From Oscheius sp. JU75 (taxonomy: Eukaryota; Nematoda; Chromadorea; Rhabditida; Rhabditidae), in NCBI GenBank assembly GCA_037178855.1, contig JASJZC010000002.1, positions 1,550,001-1,614,000 of the forward strand: DNA of 64,000 bases. Reading direction: 5' to 3'. Position numbers and translations under genes: made by a program. Of this stretch, positions 10,971-23,286 are shown piece after piece; the first letter of the stretch is position 1, and every line of letters begins with the position of its first letter. The notes beneath the pieces are model-generated. The model was not told the DNA's origin. It did not search any database and was given only the letters and a program-made list of their open reading frames with translations.

Positions 10971-12829
10971 CTACCAATAGGTAGTTATTTGCTTAAAGTG
11001 AGAGTCCATATTCCGATAGTCATTGACAATTACAGTACTTCTTTTCTTGCGTAAACGGTAGAGTATGAGTACGGGCATGATCAGAGAGTACATCTGTCCA
11101 TGGGACATGGTCTCGATACAGACTGCATTGTCAATCGGATCGTATGAGCCATAGAACTGAAAAAAACGTCTCTGCCTCTCTATCCCTCACCTTCAGCCAC
11201 AGTGTAATTCCAAAGCTTGACCACAGATTAAGACAGAAATGCACAATAAAACAGGGAAGAAGGGTGATTATAACTAAGCTGTTCTCTTTGAGCTGAAAGA
11301 AGTAATCAACTGTTCAATTTCAAGTCAAGTACCTGATACTTATTGCTCAGAGCATAACTTGTAGCCAGCTTCTTCTTTGACATCTGACGGTTCTTGAGAA
11401 GAGTAATGGCCAGAACGATTATGGTCACGAACTCGACCGACATGAAGGTGTAAAGTTGGGTCTGAAAGAGGAGAGTTCGACATTCGTAACTGTCACAAAA
11501 GAAGTTTCTCGCTCCGAAAGATGGACTAAAATGGTCTTCCTGTCTATACTATCTCGACTCTTGGCATCTGATTCTTTCCCTGAAACTCAACATATCTTAC
11601 TGGCAATCGGAACAGACTAATTACAGACTGCCCTTCAGCTTGAAGCATCTATTCTCTGAAGAGCCAAAAGTCCACTTCTTGATCAGAAATCAAGCGTCAA
11701 GAAGAACATTTCAACACTCGTATCTCTTTTTGAGAGTCAAACGCAATTATCTCAATGACGAGGTGGCCGAAAGTGAGGTAGGCTGCTCATTTGATCTCAA
11801 CCAGTTGTAAATTTGACAACCAATATCAGGGGTTGGTCTGGATAAGGTCAAGAGCTATGTGTGAACACAACACGAATGTGTACACTACATGTGAACTATT
11901 TTTTCCGGAATTGAATTCTACACACTGAGGAAGTATAATCCTCTGGAATCCCTTTCCCAGAGATCTCTATCCAGGATTTTGCACCGGTCATGATTCAGTC
12001 AAGTGTTCGTACACATACGTCTGGATTTCAAAGAGACCTAATCTGACTCTTTGTTTCCTTAGACGCATGAAAACAAGCCTCACCTGATAAGAATCAGCGT
12101 TTTCTCTGGTCCGGACAGTTGTGATGAACTGGATCGAATCCCAGTTGATGGGCCGAACAATGAGCATGTAATTCTGGAAACAGCTGAGGAGGACAGCGAT
12201 TCCGGACAGGGCCAATCCGAGAGTCGGTTCCCGGATTTTCTCGTATGAACTAGCGCAGATGGTCGAGATGGATCGTTCGATGGAAAGAGCACACATGACG
12301 AAACTTTGAGCTACCAGCCCGATGACTGGTACGAGTCGAATGATGATACTGGACTTCATGGATATTGTATAGTCACAGGGATTTTCGTGAATGGCATTGA
12401 GTCTGAAAGAGAGACTGTCTCTCTCTGCCTCGCTGTCTCTGTCTGTTTGTCTCTCTGTCTCTCTGTCGCTGTTTCTTTGTCTCTCTATTCCCATGTCTCC
12501 TAACTCACCGAATAAGATCAAAGATGAAAGGAAGACAATAAGACAGAGGGACATAGGTAGCCAAAATCAGATGGAAAGAGAAGATTGCCTTGGCATTCGG
12601 ATGGACAAGCCATCTAGTTCCCTGAAGGCTGCACGATATTTTGACAGAGAAGGTACGGACAGACACAGAGAGAAAGGGACAGACTACTCACCTCCCGCTT
12701 AGCACAGTATGCTGTCCCCAAGACTCCTAGTAGACATAAAATTGTCTTGAAGATCAATATCAAACGGTAGGGAGTAGAATCAGCCAGTTCTTTAGCCATG
12801 AAACAGATCATATCTGTCGTTTGATTCAT
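10971..12829 (-). CDS. SRAB/SRA-like seven-transmembrane chemoreceptor
   Basis: Six exons: 12829-12692, 12621-12509, 12402-12084, 11461-11333, 11292-11191 and 11156-10971, closing in phase to 328 residues. Seven hydrophobic segments are visible. Features typical of the nematode SRA/SRAB group are present: RWLVHPNAKAIFSFH after the first segment, the IERSIST and SSYEKI stretch after TM3, LSNKYQLKEN before TM6, and MPVLILYRLRKKR at the end of TM7. These receptors are thought to detect odorants or other chemicals in sensory neurons through G proteins. The intron between exons 3 and 4 is unusually long (622 bp), and intron 2 is filled with GACAGAGA repeats. The start follows an ATACTTCCAG acceptor. 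Confidence 0.9.
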
Positions 12830-13510
12830 AGTGGACTGGAAGTATACGTTTCCCCACACCTTTTCAATCCTGACTTCCTATAATTTGCTCATGACACATA
12901 CAAATAGGCGTGATTAAGAGAAGAGAGGGGGAAAGAGGCTGTACTCAGAGCTTAATTGTAAAGGAAACTCCAATTTGAATTTGAACAATCAGTTCGAGGA
13001 ATGACGAAAGAGTTTACTCAGGGTAGTTTACCAATGAAGTGGGACAAAAGAACAGAGACAAAAGGATAGAGAGGCAGAGATTAATAGAACAAGAATTTGT
13101 ATTTTGCTCTAGTTCAGACCGATGACGACAAGGAGAGAAGTCAAACTGGTGAGAGATTCACAAGGAAAAAAAGATACAGATCTTTAGAAGAGCATAAGGA
13201 AGGAAAGAGGAAGTTTGGAGTTCCCTGTTCCTGTCTCTGACTCTCTGTTTCTTTGTCTCTCTAACTCTATCTCTCTGTCTCTGTGCCTTTGTCTCTCAGT
13301 CTCTATCACCTTGTCTAGAACCCAGAAAAAACAAAAACCAAGCAACGCAGTGTATTTTTACTAGCCAGAAGTACCTTCGTCTCCCTCTACTTCATCTGGC
13401 TCTTCATCTCTTCTCGAGCCTTCCTCTCCGCCGTGCTCCAGACCGGCCCGTATTGCTCCCTGTAGAACTTTTTGCATAGTGAGCTGGCGCCCGTCGCAGA
13501 ACAGCGTCTA
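12830..13510. other. Intergenic, low-complexity tract
   Basis: A CTCTGTCT-rich tract lies at about 13230-13315. A frame on the minus strand at 13387-13510 (LCKKFYREQYGPVW near its end) looks protein-like but is out of frame with the upstream exon at 13511. Confidence 0.4.
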
Positions 13511-13714
13511 TCAGATCGTCTCAGTGATCGGCGTCGCCGCGTCCTTGGCCAGCGGATTGTTGTAGTCACAGCACGTACTGATTTCCAACAGGCTCTTCTC
13601 GTCGAAGAAGACAATCTCCCTCCTGGTCGGCTTCATACCATGGATCTGGTACCACTTCCAGGCCAGGGCGCCGAAGAAGCAAACCAGAAAGCTGTCGAGC
13701 AGGAGGGGAAAAGC
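13511..13714 (-). CDS. Possible last exon of a single-span membrane protein
   Basis: After a TCTATAG acceptor the frame runs 67 codons to TGA. It begins with a hydrophobic segment (FPLLLDSFLVCFFGALAW) followed by a charged stretch and a CC pair. I could not find a convincing first exon upstream. Downstream, after the stop, another frame on the same strand continues with plausible residues, so this may be a gene broken by a frameshift. The family is unknown. Confidence 0.35.
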   Translation of the reverse strand, partial: AFPLLLDSFLVCFFGALAWKWYQIHGMKPTRREIVFFDEKSLLEISTCCDYNNPLAKDAATPITETI

Positions 13715-14423
13715 CTATAGAAGGAGTCCAACGGAACTTTAAAAAATTGCACCGAGTCGTCCTCTGTCCCTCTCTCTCTCTCCCTCTATCACGCTGTATC
13801 ATTACGTGTGCTACTGACTGATACTGACTCTCAAATTAGTTTCGAAAGAAAAGTCTTTAATGATGAGACACCTAGTAAAGGAATTACAGATCCGCGTGTA
13901 TCGAGAATTGTAGGCTATGGAAATCTATGATTAGAGTAGGAAGAGCTACAAAATGTATAAATAGAAATTGTGGAACGAACAATATCTAGGCCAAGTCTCG
14001 AGAGCGAAGTTCTTAAGGAAGAGGAAGTCCCACAGCAGACCTTTCAATTTTCCGATAGGATAAGGATCAGAAAAATCATGGAACGATGATTTCGATGAAG
14101 AGTTTTTATTTGTGTAGAATAGTAAACTACCGCGTTCAGACATGCAGCAGATGCTTCCTTTTTTATCTCCGTGATGGTGAGTGTGTGGTGAGGGAAACAG
14201 AAACAGGGAGACAAAGAAACCGAATACAGGAAATCAGTTCATAGAACCATTAATCTGTTTTCTGTTATTGGTCTAAACAATAGAATTAACAAGACTAACC
14301 CAATCAGTTTATCGCGTTCCAGCATAATTATACAAATCTACGTAAAGTTTGGAAGATTAATTGCAAGCAAGTAGAGAAGCCGAATAAAGCTTTGAAGATG
14401 ACAGAGAAACAGAGTCTACAGTT

Positions 14424-15208
14424 CTAATAAGACTGTAGATGTCCTCCTCGAGGCTTCCACTCTTCCTCGGTATGCTTCCTCATTACCAGTTCGGCTGTCG
14501 GACGTTGTGGCTGAGTTGTGATGGTTGCTTTCCTGACTTGAAAATGGACCATACATTCACAACTGCAGCAACGGAGAGCGATATCTTCAAGCTGGAATAG
14601 GAATGGTGTCCTCAGTCTCTCTCTATGTCTCTCTATCTCTGTCTTTTCTCTGACAGCTCACCTCTAGAAAGTAGTCGTGCTCAAAGAATGCCGCTCCCAA
14701 ATTGATTCTTGTCTCTAGACGAACGATCTGAAGCATCTAAACATCCCAATATCACTTTCATTAACATACTCTCTACCTTCATCAGCTTGGCCAAAGTGTC
14801 TGGTTCACACTCTGGTCTCTCCCAAATGACAAGCTTCTTAGCTGAAGTCTTGGCCTCTATGACGCTCTGTACCAGTTTTTTGCAATCTTCTTCTGTCAGG
14901 ACATTCTAAAGAGACATGTGGGAATGAAAGACGATGACCTACTTTGATGACAATCTGCTGACTGACGAGCTTTGCTGCACTGGACATGGCTTCCTCCAAT
15001 GCCACTGTCTCTTTTCCAACCCTCACTTCTGACTTGTCCTGTCAACTGTCACTTGGAAGAGAATCAAAGCTACCTGTGAGATGAAGATTTCGTCCACATC
15101 GAAATGGAGCCTGAATCTCCGACTCTGACAGAGATCTAATGCCAGGAAGCTGCATTGACAGAGACGACAGAACTCTTTGAATGAGAGCTGGAAATCTTTC
15201 TTTGACAT
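14424..15208 (-). CDS. Unknown cytosolic protein
   Basis: Five exons: 15208-15074, 15038-14943, 14905-14777, 14727-14662 and 14591-14424, all introns in phase 0, giving 197 residues. There is no signal peptide or membrane segment. The N-terminal part contains FRLHFDVDEIF, the middle is helical with many Lys and Glu, and a CCSCEC cluster lies near residue 150. The architecture resembles nothing I can name. It sits between chemoreceptor genes on the same strand. All-phase-0 introns make the model sound even though the function is unknown. Confidence 0.75.
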
Positions 15209-15315
15209 GACAAGAAAGTATGGTTTACCTTCTTAACAGCGGGAAGTTGAAGATCGTAGGGGAGAGAGAAGAGGTCTACCCCTGGGAGTCTCATGGCTGC
15301 GAATGGCAGCCGTCG

Positions 15316-16741
15316 CTAGTCGAGACAAAGCAGCGAGGCTACTTGCATCATCTCGCGTAAACGCACGGCCAGGTGACCTCTGTAGGGGGAAACTAATACT
15401 GGAGAGGGAATCCCGGACAGAAAGGCAGATAGTAGAAACTTTATTCTTTTGAGGCTTGGTTTTGGTGGCTGGCAGGTTTTTTCTTTTGTTCCTATTGTCT
15501 GACCTCCGTTGAAGAGAAGGCTGAGCTCGGTGCAACGCGAACATTTGTTCCAGAAGGGGTCTGAAAGTAACTTCTCTTCAGTTCTATAAACACCCACCCC
15601 TCCATCAAAAGCTCTGCATCGCAAAAAGCAAATGAGCAATTTCCTCAGATCGTCGCTGAAGAGAAGGTAGACCAACGGGTTTACGTAGGACATGAAGCCC
15701 GTGACGACGGGATAGATTGATCTCATGAAGAACGTCATTTCAGTCTCAAGAAAATAGATTTTTTTTCGGGTTCCAAAGACGGTGAACCTGGTTGCTGAGG
15801 GCAAAGATGAGCTGCAGTATGTAAAAGACGAAAGCACAGGTTATAGCCAGAACTGGTCCCACGACCTGGATTGTTATTCGGAATTCTTTGCGAAGACTTC
15901 TGGAAGTCGTTCTCAACACAAATTCACACGAAGACTATTCTCAGAGTGGTGAACTTTCACCTACCGACTCATTTTTGCAGATTTAAACTGGCGGAGGACA
16001 GAGAAATAGGCGGATACGCAGATGAGGAAGGTGATAAAACAGAAGAGGTCGCCGGAGAACATGGCGTACTGAGTTAAGAATTGTCACTTTGTCTGTCTCT
16101 TTGTCTTTCTGTCTCTCTGTTTTCCTCACCTTCAAGTCAAATGGTTGAACGATCAATTTCAAGGTATCGATGCTATCGAAAGTGATATTTGTATTCCAAA
16201 CAATAGGAGAACAGTACACGATCGACGGTATCCAATGTACTAAGAAAGTTTGCCAGAAGGCCATTTTATAAGTAGCCTGTAACTATTGCATTAACCGGAG
16301 GTTTGTCTACTCTACCTGTCCGATCCAAGTATGACTCTTACAAACAGTCACGTAGCGTTGGAGAGAGATCAGAGCTGCTCCAAAACATCTGACGAACAGG
16401 AAGAGATAGACACTATTGTAAGCCATGGGAGCCGTCCTAGACGCTGTCGGATCTCAATTTTTGATGGTAACCTACCAGTATGACTCTCTATTGTTCCAGT
16501 AGAAGTTACTGAAGAAGCCCAGGTCCTTGAAAACGTTGCAGTAGGCATGGTCAATGACGGCCAGAATATCTCCAATGGCCAGGGAAATGATCAAATTGTG
16601 GAATGTTGTGTTGAACCGGCCGCTATTGAGTCGGTCCTTCAAGAGCGAGAATACTAGCAGAACGTATAAAGGAACGAAAATGATTCCGAGGGCCAGAAAG
16701 ACCACAGCCGGCCACATGGTACCGACAATTTGCATGTTCAT
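15316..16741 (-). CDS. SRV-like (SRG-superfamily) chemoreceptor, copy A
   Basis: Six exons: 16741-16476, 16412-16316, 16276-16130, 16068-15965, 15899-15788 and 15744-15316. The seven hydrophobic segments include FVRCFGAALISLQRYVTVC around TM3 and MSYVNPLVYLLFSDDLRKL at TM7. Exons 3-5 have exactly the same lengths and phases (147, 104 and 112 nt) as the divergent paralogue at 18882-20329, which confirms the model. The start is uncertain: the chosen ATG matches the paralogue, but an upstream ATG at 17012 is also open. Read straight through, the last exon gives a tail about 70 residues longer than that of the paralogue (384 residues in all), so another intron may be missed there. Confidence 0.85.
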
Positions 16742-17287
16742 ACGAGGAGGTGTACTTAAGACTCTCAGGAGTAGTTTCAGTGGTCCGACAGAGTGAGTTT
16801 CTCTTACGCTGACAAGGCTGGGGAACTTTTCCACGCCGACGTGAGGTAGCAGAGGAGGAAGGATGTCCTGGGTAGGCTTTTGCAGAGGCACAGGAAATCA
16901 GAGTGACAATGAGAGAGACAGTAAGACAGAGACAGAGAGATTGAGTGGCAGGGAAAGAGAGACGAAGAGTCAGAGAGACAGAGAGAACGAAGAGGAACAG
17001 CTCAAAGTGCATGGCAAGTTGACATCTACGGACAGGGTATAAGCAGCTAGCAGACCGGCATGTTCAGTATAAAAAATTGAAAGGGATTGTGACATGACTC
17101 TATGGAACTCGTTGATTGACTTCTTTCCCTTGAAATATTCCAGTTTAGGTTGACGATAGTCTTCTTTTTTCAAAAGCTGCGTATTCTTCTTGTGTGTAGT
17201 TATTGAACCAGAAACTTTTATGTGACTCAACGCTTACGAAAGAACAAATAGCTTGAAGATCAAGTCTGCATGAAAGGTTAGTGCCCT

Positions 17288-17528
17288 CTATGGTAGATCG
17301 ACAGCGGTCATTCCGCAGCAGAAACCAATCAGAAACCCGAGAAACGATCTAAAAAAAGCAATTCACGACCCCAGTTAGTTTTCAATCCTAATCCTGCAAC
17401 TTCTGTTCCAATTTAAGGCTTTCACCAAAACCAGTTGACTTGTACAGCCTCCTTAATTTCGGGATCGGTTATGCGAAATCTTCTTGGGGTAGATCCACTC
17501 TGAGAGAACAATCTCTCCAAGTCGATTC
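17288..17528 (-). pseudogene. Possible terminal exons of a small membrane protein, interrupted by TGA
   Basis: The segment 17528-17422 reads LERLFSQSGSTPRRFRITD and on to VNWF. After a GT-AG intron, 17348-17288 reads SFLGFLIGFCCGMTAVDLP and then a stop, which would make a natural membrane anchor. The splice junction itself creates TGA where Trp would be expected. Reading through the intron also stops at once. Either the gene is broken or the protein ends before the anchor. No upstream exon was found. Confidence 0.3.
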
Positions 17529-18881
17529 CTTTAGAACTTATAGGGAACTTTCTTACTGATCAAGTTCAAACTTTCTTCCAATCAATATATATCATATCGA
17601 ACCTCACAGTTAAGCGATCTTGAGCTACAGACCCTCCCTATCTTCTAGTCACAACTGACTTGTCAACTAAACCTTCAATAACTCTTGTCTTGCCATCCTT
17701 GATTCGTGGTCCTGGACAAACAAACAGCAACAGAACCACAGACACCTTGGAACTTAAAATCCATTTACAATAGGCATCTGATGTCTGTCATGTCAACTCT
17801 AATTTGGGAAAACACTTGACAATATTTGTGGCAGTCTGTCACGGGTTATCCCAGATTAGAGTTGACAAGACGAGTAAGAGGAGACTCAAAATACTGGGTC
17901 GCTCCGCCAGAAGCGTAAGCGACTGGTAGTTTACATTCAGGAATAGCAATGAGTATTTGGGAAAACAACTGCTTTTGTCCCTGTACTTGCTCGTACTTTG
18001 ATTAACCCAATTCTATAAAAGAGATTTCTGTCCGCAGCAAGGTATAAACATTGTCCCGATTAGGCTACTTCTATTACCTCGGCGGAAAAAACAAGTATCG
18101 GAATTAACGTCTCTATAAGTTTGCAGGAATCGATAGGACTGTTCACTGTCGAACCCTCAACTTACATCTGGGTAGTCATTCACTGATATAGATGTTTCTC
18201 CTTATGCAAAAGACTCTTCCGTTTCATTTAGCTTCAATAAAGATTTATCGGATGAAAAAGTTGATACATAATTCTTTCAGTGCTTTTTTCTGGCTGCAAT
18301 TCTTCTCAGAACTCTATCCTTGTCACTGTCACTCTGTCTCCGTGTCTAAAAGTCCATTGTTCTCTCGCTCTCCACGTTATCAGCTTCGTTGAAAAAATTT
18401 CCGATTAATCTACAGAACCCCTGCTTTTGTCCGTCTGAAGGCAGATATTCGCCGAACATAGGCGTATCTTCCTGTGTTGAGCCTGATTGACTCTCTGTTC
18501 CCCCTTGTTAATGCACCACTTCTGAATAAGCTATTTCCAAAATTGCATTATACGCTGGCATCTGTCATAAACACCAAATATTTATCAGAGCTCATTACGT
18601 GTTTCTTGTAAATGTCCAGTTACTCCTCTCGCATACATTCTCCTAGTTTAATGACTAACAGTGATAGAACGAGACAGAAACTTATAGAGCAGAGAGACAA
18701 AGAGACAGTGATAGTGACGTGGCCTATGACTTATACTCCATCTTTCTTTCTTGCTTTCTCACTTTCCCATGACTGCAACTCCCACATCCGTCAGAAATAT
18801 CCGTAGCTTCGTCTAGGTCACCTTTAGAACTCTCTGTGCTAACCTATATCCCAACAGAGATCTTGATCTGATAGACTTCAG
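17529..18881. other. Intergenic between divergent receptor genes
   Basis: No gene was seen. A short piece at 17890-17942 (GTCGCTCCGCC with a GCGTAAGCGAC foldback, then GTTTACATT) resembles the 5' hairpin end of the dispersed element at 8102 and 22803. Confidence 0.4.
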
Positions 18882-20329
18882 ATGGCCGAGGCTGCTCTCT
18901 ACCTGGTCTTCTGCGGATTGAGCTGTATCTTCTGGCCCATCTACTTTCTTCTTCTGGTTTGTATCGTCTACGATAGGACCAAGAACAATAGGTTCTCGTC
19001 AACGTTCCATAACCTTCTGCTGTCTTTGGTAACGGTACAATAGATCGTATAACCGGATTTACAGGGCATTAGCGACCTCCTAGCCATGCTGAGCTTCGCC
19101 TACATGCGCCTGATCCGTAACCAGTTCCCTGAGGCCTTCTGGGAGCATCGGACGGCCTATTGGGCAGCACCGTTCGGGTACAATCACATCTACTACTGGC
19201 TGTTTGTCCGATGCTTTGGAGCTGCTTTGATCTCTTTCCAGAGATATGTCACTGTCTGTCAGAATACTACCAAGCTGAATCAGGTAGGTCTCTGTCTCTG
19301 TCTCTGCTTCGTCCTTTTTTTTTACTTCGTCCTTTTTCAGATCATGCACAAGCTCAACTTCTGGCAGATCTTCCTCCTCCACTGGGTCCCTCCCACCCTC
19401 TACAGTCTCCCAATCATCACCAACACCAATATAACTTACGACAACATAACAGCCTTCAACACTATCATCCAGCCTTTTAATGCAAAGGTATCACAATTCT
19501 AAAGCAACAGAAAGATGGTTGCAGTACAACACAAATGCGGGAAACGCATGGTGCTTGGGTACTTTCTTGATCTGCGTCAGCTGCTACCTGCTCGTGCTTC
19601 GACTTTTTCGCTCGGCTAAAATGAACAGGTAGGGATCTCCCACGGGGTCAGGTCTCTCACAGAGAGTCTGGGAGACTGATTCACGGCTGGTAGTCATGCG
19701 ACTAGGTTCGAAGTCGGCGTGGGGAAGAAGGAGAGCGACGAACTCTTGATACTGACCAAGATCAGGCTGCATTAGCAATTGCAATCAGTGAATGGAGACA
19801 AGGGGGTATGGGAGTCAGAATAGACGGGATAGAAGGAGAGAGAAGGTTGCAGAACTGTTCACAGGATCCTCTGTTCTGTATCTCTTGGTCAATTCTGTAT
19901 CGCCAATTCATTAGCTAATCCACTTGTTTCAGAAGCCTTCGCAAGGAGCTCCGCATTACAATCCAGGTTGCAGGGCCCGTCTTGGCCATCATCTGTGCTT
20001 TCTCATTCTACCTCACCCAAGCTGTCTTCACCTATACTGGAAATGTGAGATTGAGAGAGAGACAAATAGACAAAGAGACAGAGAGACAGATAGTCTTCCA
20101 ATGATACCGCTTTCAGACTTATGCAATCTTCTTCATGAGGGACATCTATCCTCTGGCTACCTCCTTCATGTCCTACATCAACCCCTTGACCTATCTTGTC
20201 TTCAGCGAAGACTTGCGCAAGCTCATATGGAACACCTTCTGTTGCAGTCGCTTCCAGTTGGAAATGAGCACAAACTCTAGAGTTAAAGTCATCACTACAC
20301 GACCATCGACAATAGTCAGTGGACAGTGA
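18882..20329 (+). CDS. SRV-like (SRG-superfamily) chemoreceptor, copy B
   Basis: Six exons: 18882-19028, 19065-19283, 19341-19487, 19525-19628, 19933-20044 and 20117-20329, giving 313 residues. The start lies directly after GATAGACTTCAG. Seven hydrophobic segments are present, with FVRCFGAALISFQRYVTVC at TM3, HWVPPTLYSLPIITNTNITY before the next loop and MSYINPLTYLVFSEDLRKL at TM7. This is an intact chemoreceptor, probably working in sensory cilia with G proteins. It shares intron phases with copy A, from which it diverges head to head. Intron 4 is expanded to 304 bp and intron 5 carries GACAGAGA repeats. Confidence 0.9.
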
Positions 20330-20480
20330 TAATTGTGATTGTCTCCCCTACGTTATAGGCAGTTCGAAAATAAAAAGAGAGTGGTTCGGTAACTGGAATC
20401 CGAGAGAGAGAGAGAAAGGGTGACGCGTAATCCGATGGTAACGAACGGCCTACCTCCCCTACCTCACCCCAGCCCAAAAC

Positions 20481-21887
20481 ATGCGACATTTTCAACTAGT
20501 ACTACTACTTTTAGTCCCTTTCGTCCTAACAGAAAAAGGTAAGAGTTGACAGAACTGTCTGACAGAGTTCTGTAGACAGTAATGAGAACACGATCGTCCG
20601 TCCGGCCAGATTCAATCTACTGAAGGCTTCTGATGTCTCGAAGGAGAGCAAAGGTAGCGAGTTTCTGATAGATTACGGTAGTTTCGTCTACAGCCCAAAA
20701 GTATCTGGAAGACATGGAAGACGAGAGCCTAATCCCTGCTCAGCAAGGACAACTTGAGTGTAAGTACCTCTGTCTCTCAGTCTCTCTTTGTTTTTTTCTC
20801 TAACTCTTTGTCTGTCACTCTTCCTGTCTTTTCAGCTCATCAAAGACTCAACCCGAGCAAAGGTAAATGACTGTCAGTCTCACTAGCTGATGCGTTTGTC
20901 CCTGTTTACAGCTGGCACAGCTTGTCGTAAACAGTAGCACCTACTTTCTTTCCTGGTACACACTATCATTGCTCTTACAGACGTGGAGATCACCATCGAG
21001 GAGCCCGATGACTCTTCAGAATCCCAAGAACTCGGAGGTGAGGACATTCAGGTGGAAACAGCTAAAGCCATGAAGAGAGTCCTACTCAATCTGGTCCAAT
21101 CTTTCTGTGGGTCTTTCCTAACCATTTTCCTCTAACGCCAGCACCAATGGCCCTGTCCAACGTCCCGTTGTTTTCAGCAGATTACGCCGATGATGGGGAT
21201 TACGACTCGGTCGAACCTGGGTCGAAACAGAGGGTAGAGGGTTCCAATTAATAGATATAATGACTGGTTTAGAAAGAACAGAGCGATGATGAGGATGAGA
21301 TGAAGAAGATTGAAGATATCAGTCCAGCCCAGTTCATTGCGGATCAGAAGCCTGTCCCGAGACTAGCCATTGATCCTCCGAGGAAGCTTGTACCGGTAGA
21401 ATATTAAGAGGGTACATGTCCAACATCTGTTAAGGAACTGTCAGAGAACAAGGACGAGGATCCGAACGAGTTCAAGAGCGAGGACATTTCGATTCCTGTG
21501 TTGGTCAAGGAGACCAATACTGAGAAAGGTGAGACGGAGAGACAGAGAGACAGAAAGACAGAGACAGAGAGACAAAAAGACAGAAAGACAGAGACAGAAA
21601 GACAGAGAAACAGGATGACTCAGAATCCATTCTGGTTCCCTGGAACATCAGCGTCTCTGTCGACATTTCCCATCTTCTTCTCATCATCCTGTCCGGTTTT
21701 CTCCTCTTCTACATCGTCAAAAAGGCCTTTGCTCAGTACTATCGGTGAGTGTGACCTGGCAACTGTCATAAATGACGAGTGTTTCGGATGGATGACATTA
21801 CCTACCCTTTCCAGGCCGCGTTCCGTCGTCATTTCCCCCATCTCCGTTGCTGAGACCGGCAGCGTTCACAAGGTTCCTCTCGATTAA
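20481..21887 (+). CDS. Type I membrane protein, acidic ectodomain
   Basis: Eleven small exons (20481-20538, 20576-20653, 20694-20759, 20836-20862, 20912-20926, 20981-21106, 21178-21233, 21273-21395, 21435-21528, 21606-21744, 21815-21887) close in phase to 284 residues. Two exons are only 27 and 15 nt long. A signal peptide (1-18) leads an acidic extracellular part. A single transmembrane helix (LLLIILSGFLLFYIV) lies near residue 240, and a short cytoplasmic tail ends HKVPLD. No domain is recognised. The GACAGAGA tract in the last large intron ends in several possible acceptors; I chose the one that keeps frame. Confidence 0.75.
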
Positions 21888-22802
21888 TGACAAATGACAA
21901 AGATTACTCTCTGCACACAATGAATATTTGTTGGGATCATGGATCGCACTTCCTGTCACTCACATTTTCGAGGTTTTGCTCAGTCTGGTTCCGGTCTCAT
22001 GACCTATTTTCAATTTTTGTCCTCTGTCCTCAGCTGACCAGCTTCCGGGCTCTTGACCTTAGGAGAGAGACAGAAACAGAGACAGACACTCCTGACTTCA
22101 TACTTAACCAGTTTCCGGTGATTTTGACTTTTGGGCATTTTGCATCTACGTCACGCGTCCGTTGTCAATCTTCCACTTCCTCTGCTCCCAAATATGGCAA
22201 TGCTGTTTTGATCTCCGGACATACAGCCTAAGAATAAGCATGTCTCAATTTTAGGTAGCACGACGAAGCTAATCATGCGCAGCTCCATCCCCACGCCTTT
22301 TCTCCACTGTCTTGTTTTAAAATCTCTTCTCCTAATAAGTCCACTCACAAATTGCATCCGATTAGCCTACAAAGATAATTTCCCCCGTGGTCCTATGAGT
22401 CGCCCTTTTTTTCTCGAAATGATTGTAGAGAGGTGGGGGATGACGGAGTAAAGGAGAATCGCGTGATTGGCAAAAAACTACTGGGTCATCTCTAAGAGTC
22501 ATCTGCCACAAATTGAAGCCTCGTCATGGTATCTAGGAATGAGCTGGGTGTAATTTGTGGTAAGATTGGTCTATGGACTGTTCTCCAAAGTTCGGTCATT
22601 CGCATTGTTTAGGACAGTTACTGCTCATACCCTGAAAGAGACTCTTTCAGATTTCTTCCTATACACTCACCTCCCAGATGAGTTCCGAACATTACAGTAG
22701 TGAAACTAGTTTGTTCTCTACCATGTAATCATGTTTTAGATCTAGTCAAACACTCATGTGTGTGGAGGATGCCTCTGTACTCTCGTAGTTCGGGACAAAT
22801 TA

Positions 22803-23286
22803 GGAGCTAAACTAGTCGTCGACGGCTTCGCCGTTCATTTGCCTGCAGTTTACATTGGCGGCTGCGCCGCTTCATAGTAAGGCATATCTGTTTCTGAACA
22901 ACACAACGTCTGGACAACATAATTGGCTCGCTTCTGTTTCGTAACCTCGGACAAGCAAACAGATAGAGCCCTCTACAGAAACCATCGCGCTTTAGATATT
23001 AGAGTTTACTGAACTCCTGATATGACTTGACTTGTCAGCTTTTGGCTTGTCCCCTCGGAACTCACGGACTGGCTGGCACCATCGCGCTTTAGTAGTAGAG
23101 AGATACATATTTGGCTCGCCAGTCAGAGCACTCACACAGCCTAGCTCGAATTTTTCATAACAGTCCCGATTCTTTGTCACAAATCAATCAATCGAATAGT
23201 TATTAAAAGATCCCTGTTGTTTGAATTCTCTTAAATGGTCTATCATATCAACAAAAGTCTGTCAATGTCCTGCGTCTATTCAAAAG
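22803..23286 (+). repeat. Dispersed element, copy B
   Basis: This segment matches 8102-8656 in the same orientation, including both 5' hairpins and the block from ATTGGCTCGC to GTCCTGCGTCT. It is followed by an extra unit (CAGAAACCATCGCGCTTTAG) that also occurs inside the element, suggesting internal direct repeats. Confidence 0.75.

Noticed and set aside
22151-22357. Small open frames near the start of the gene-poor region
   Set aside because: No splice sites joining them to other coding pieces.
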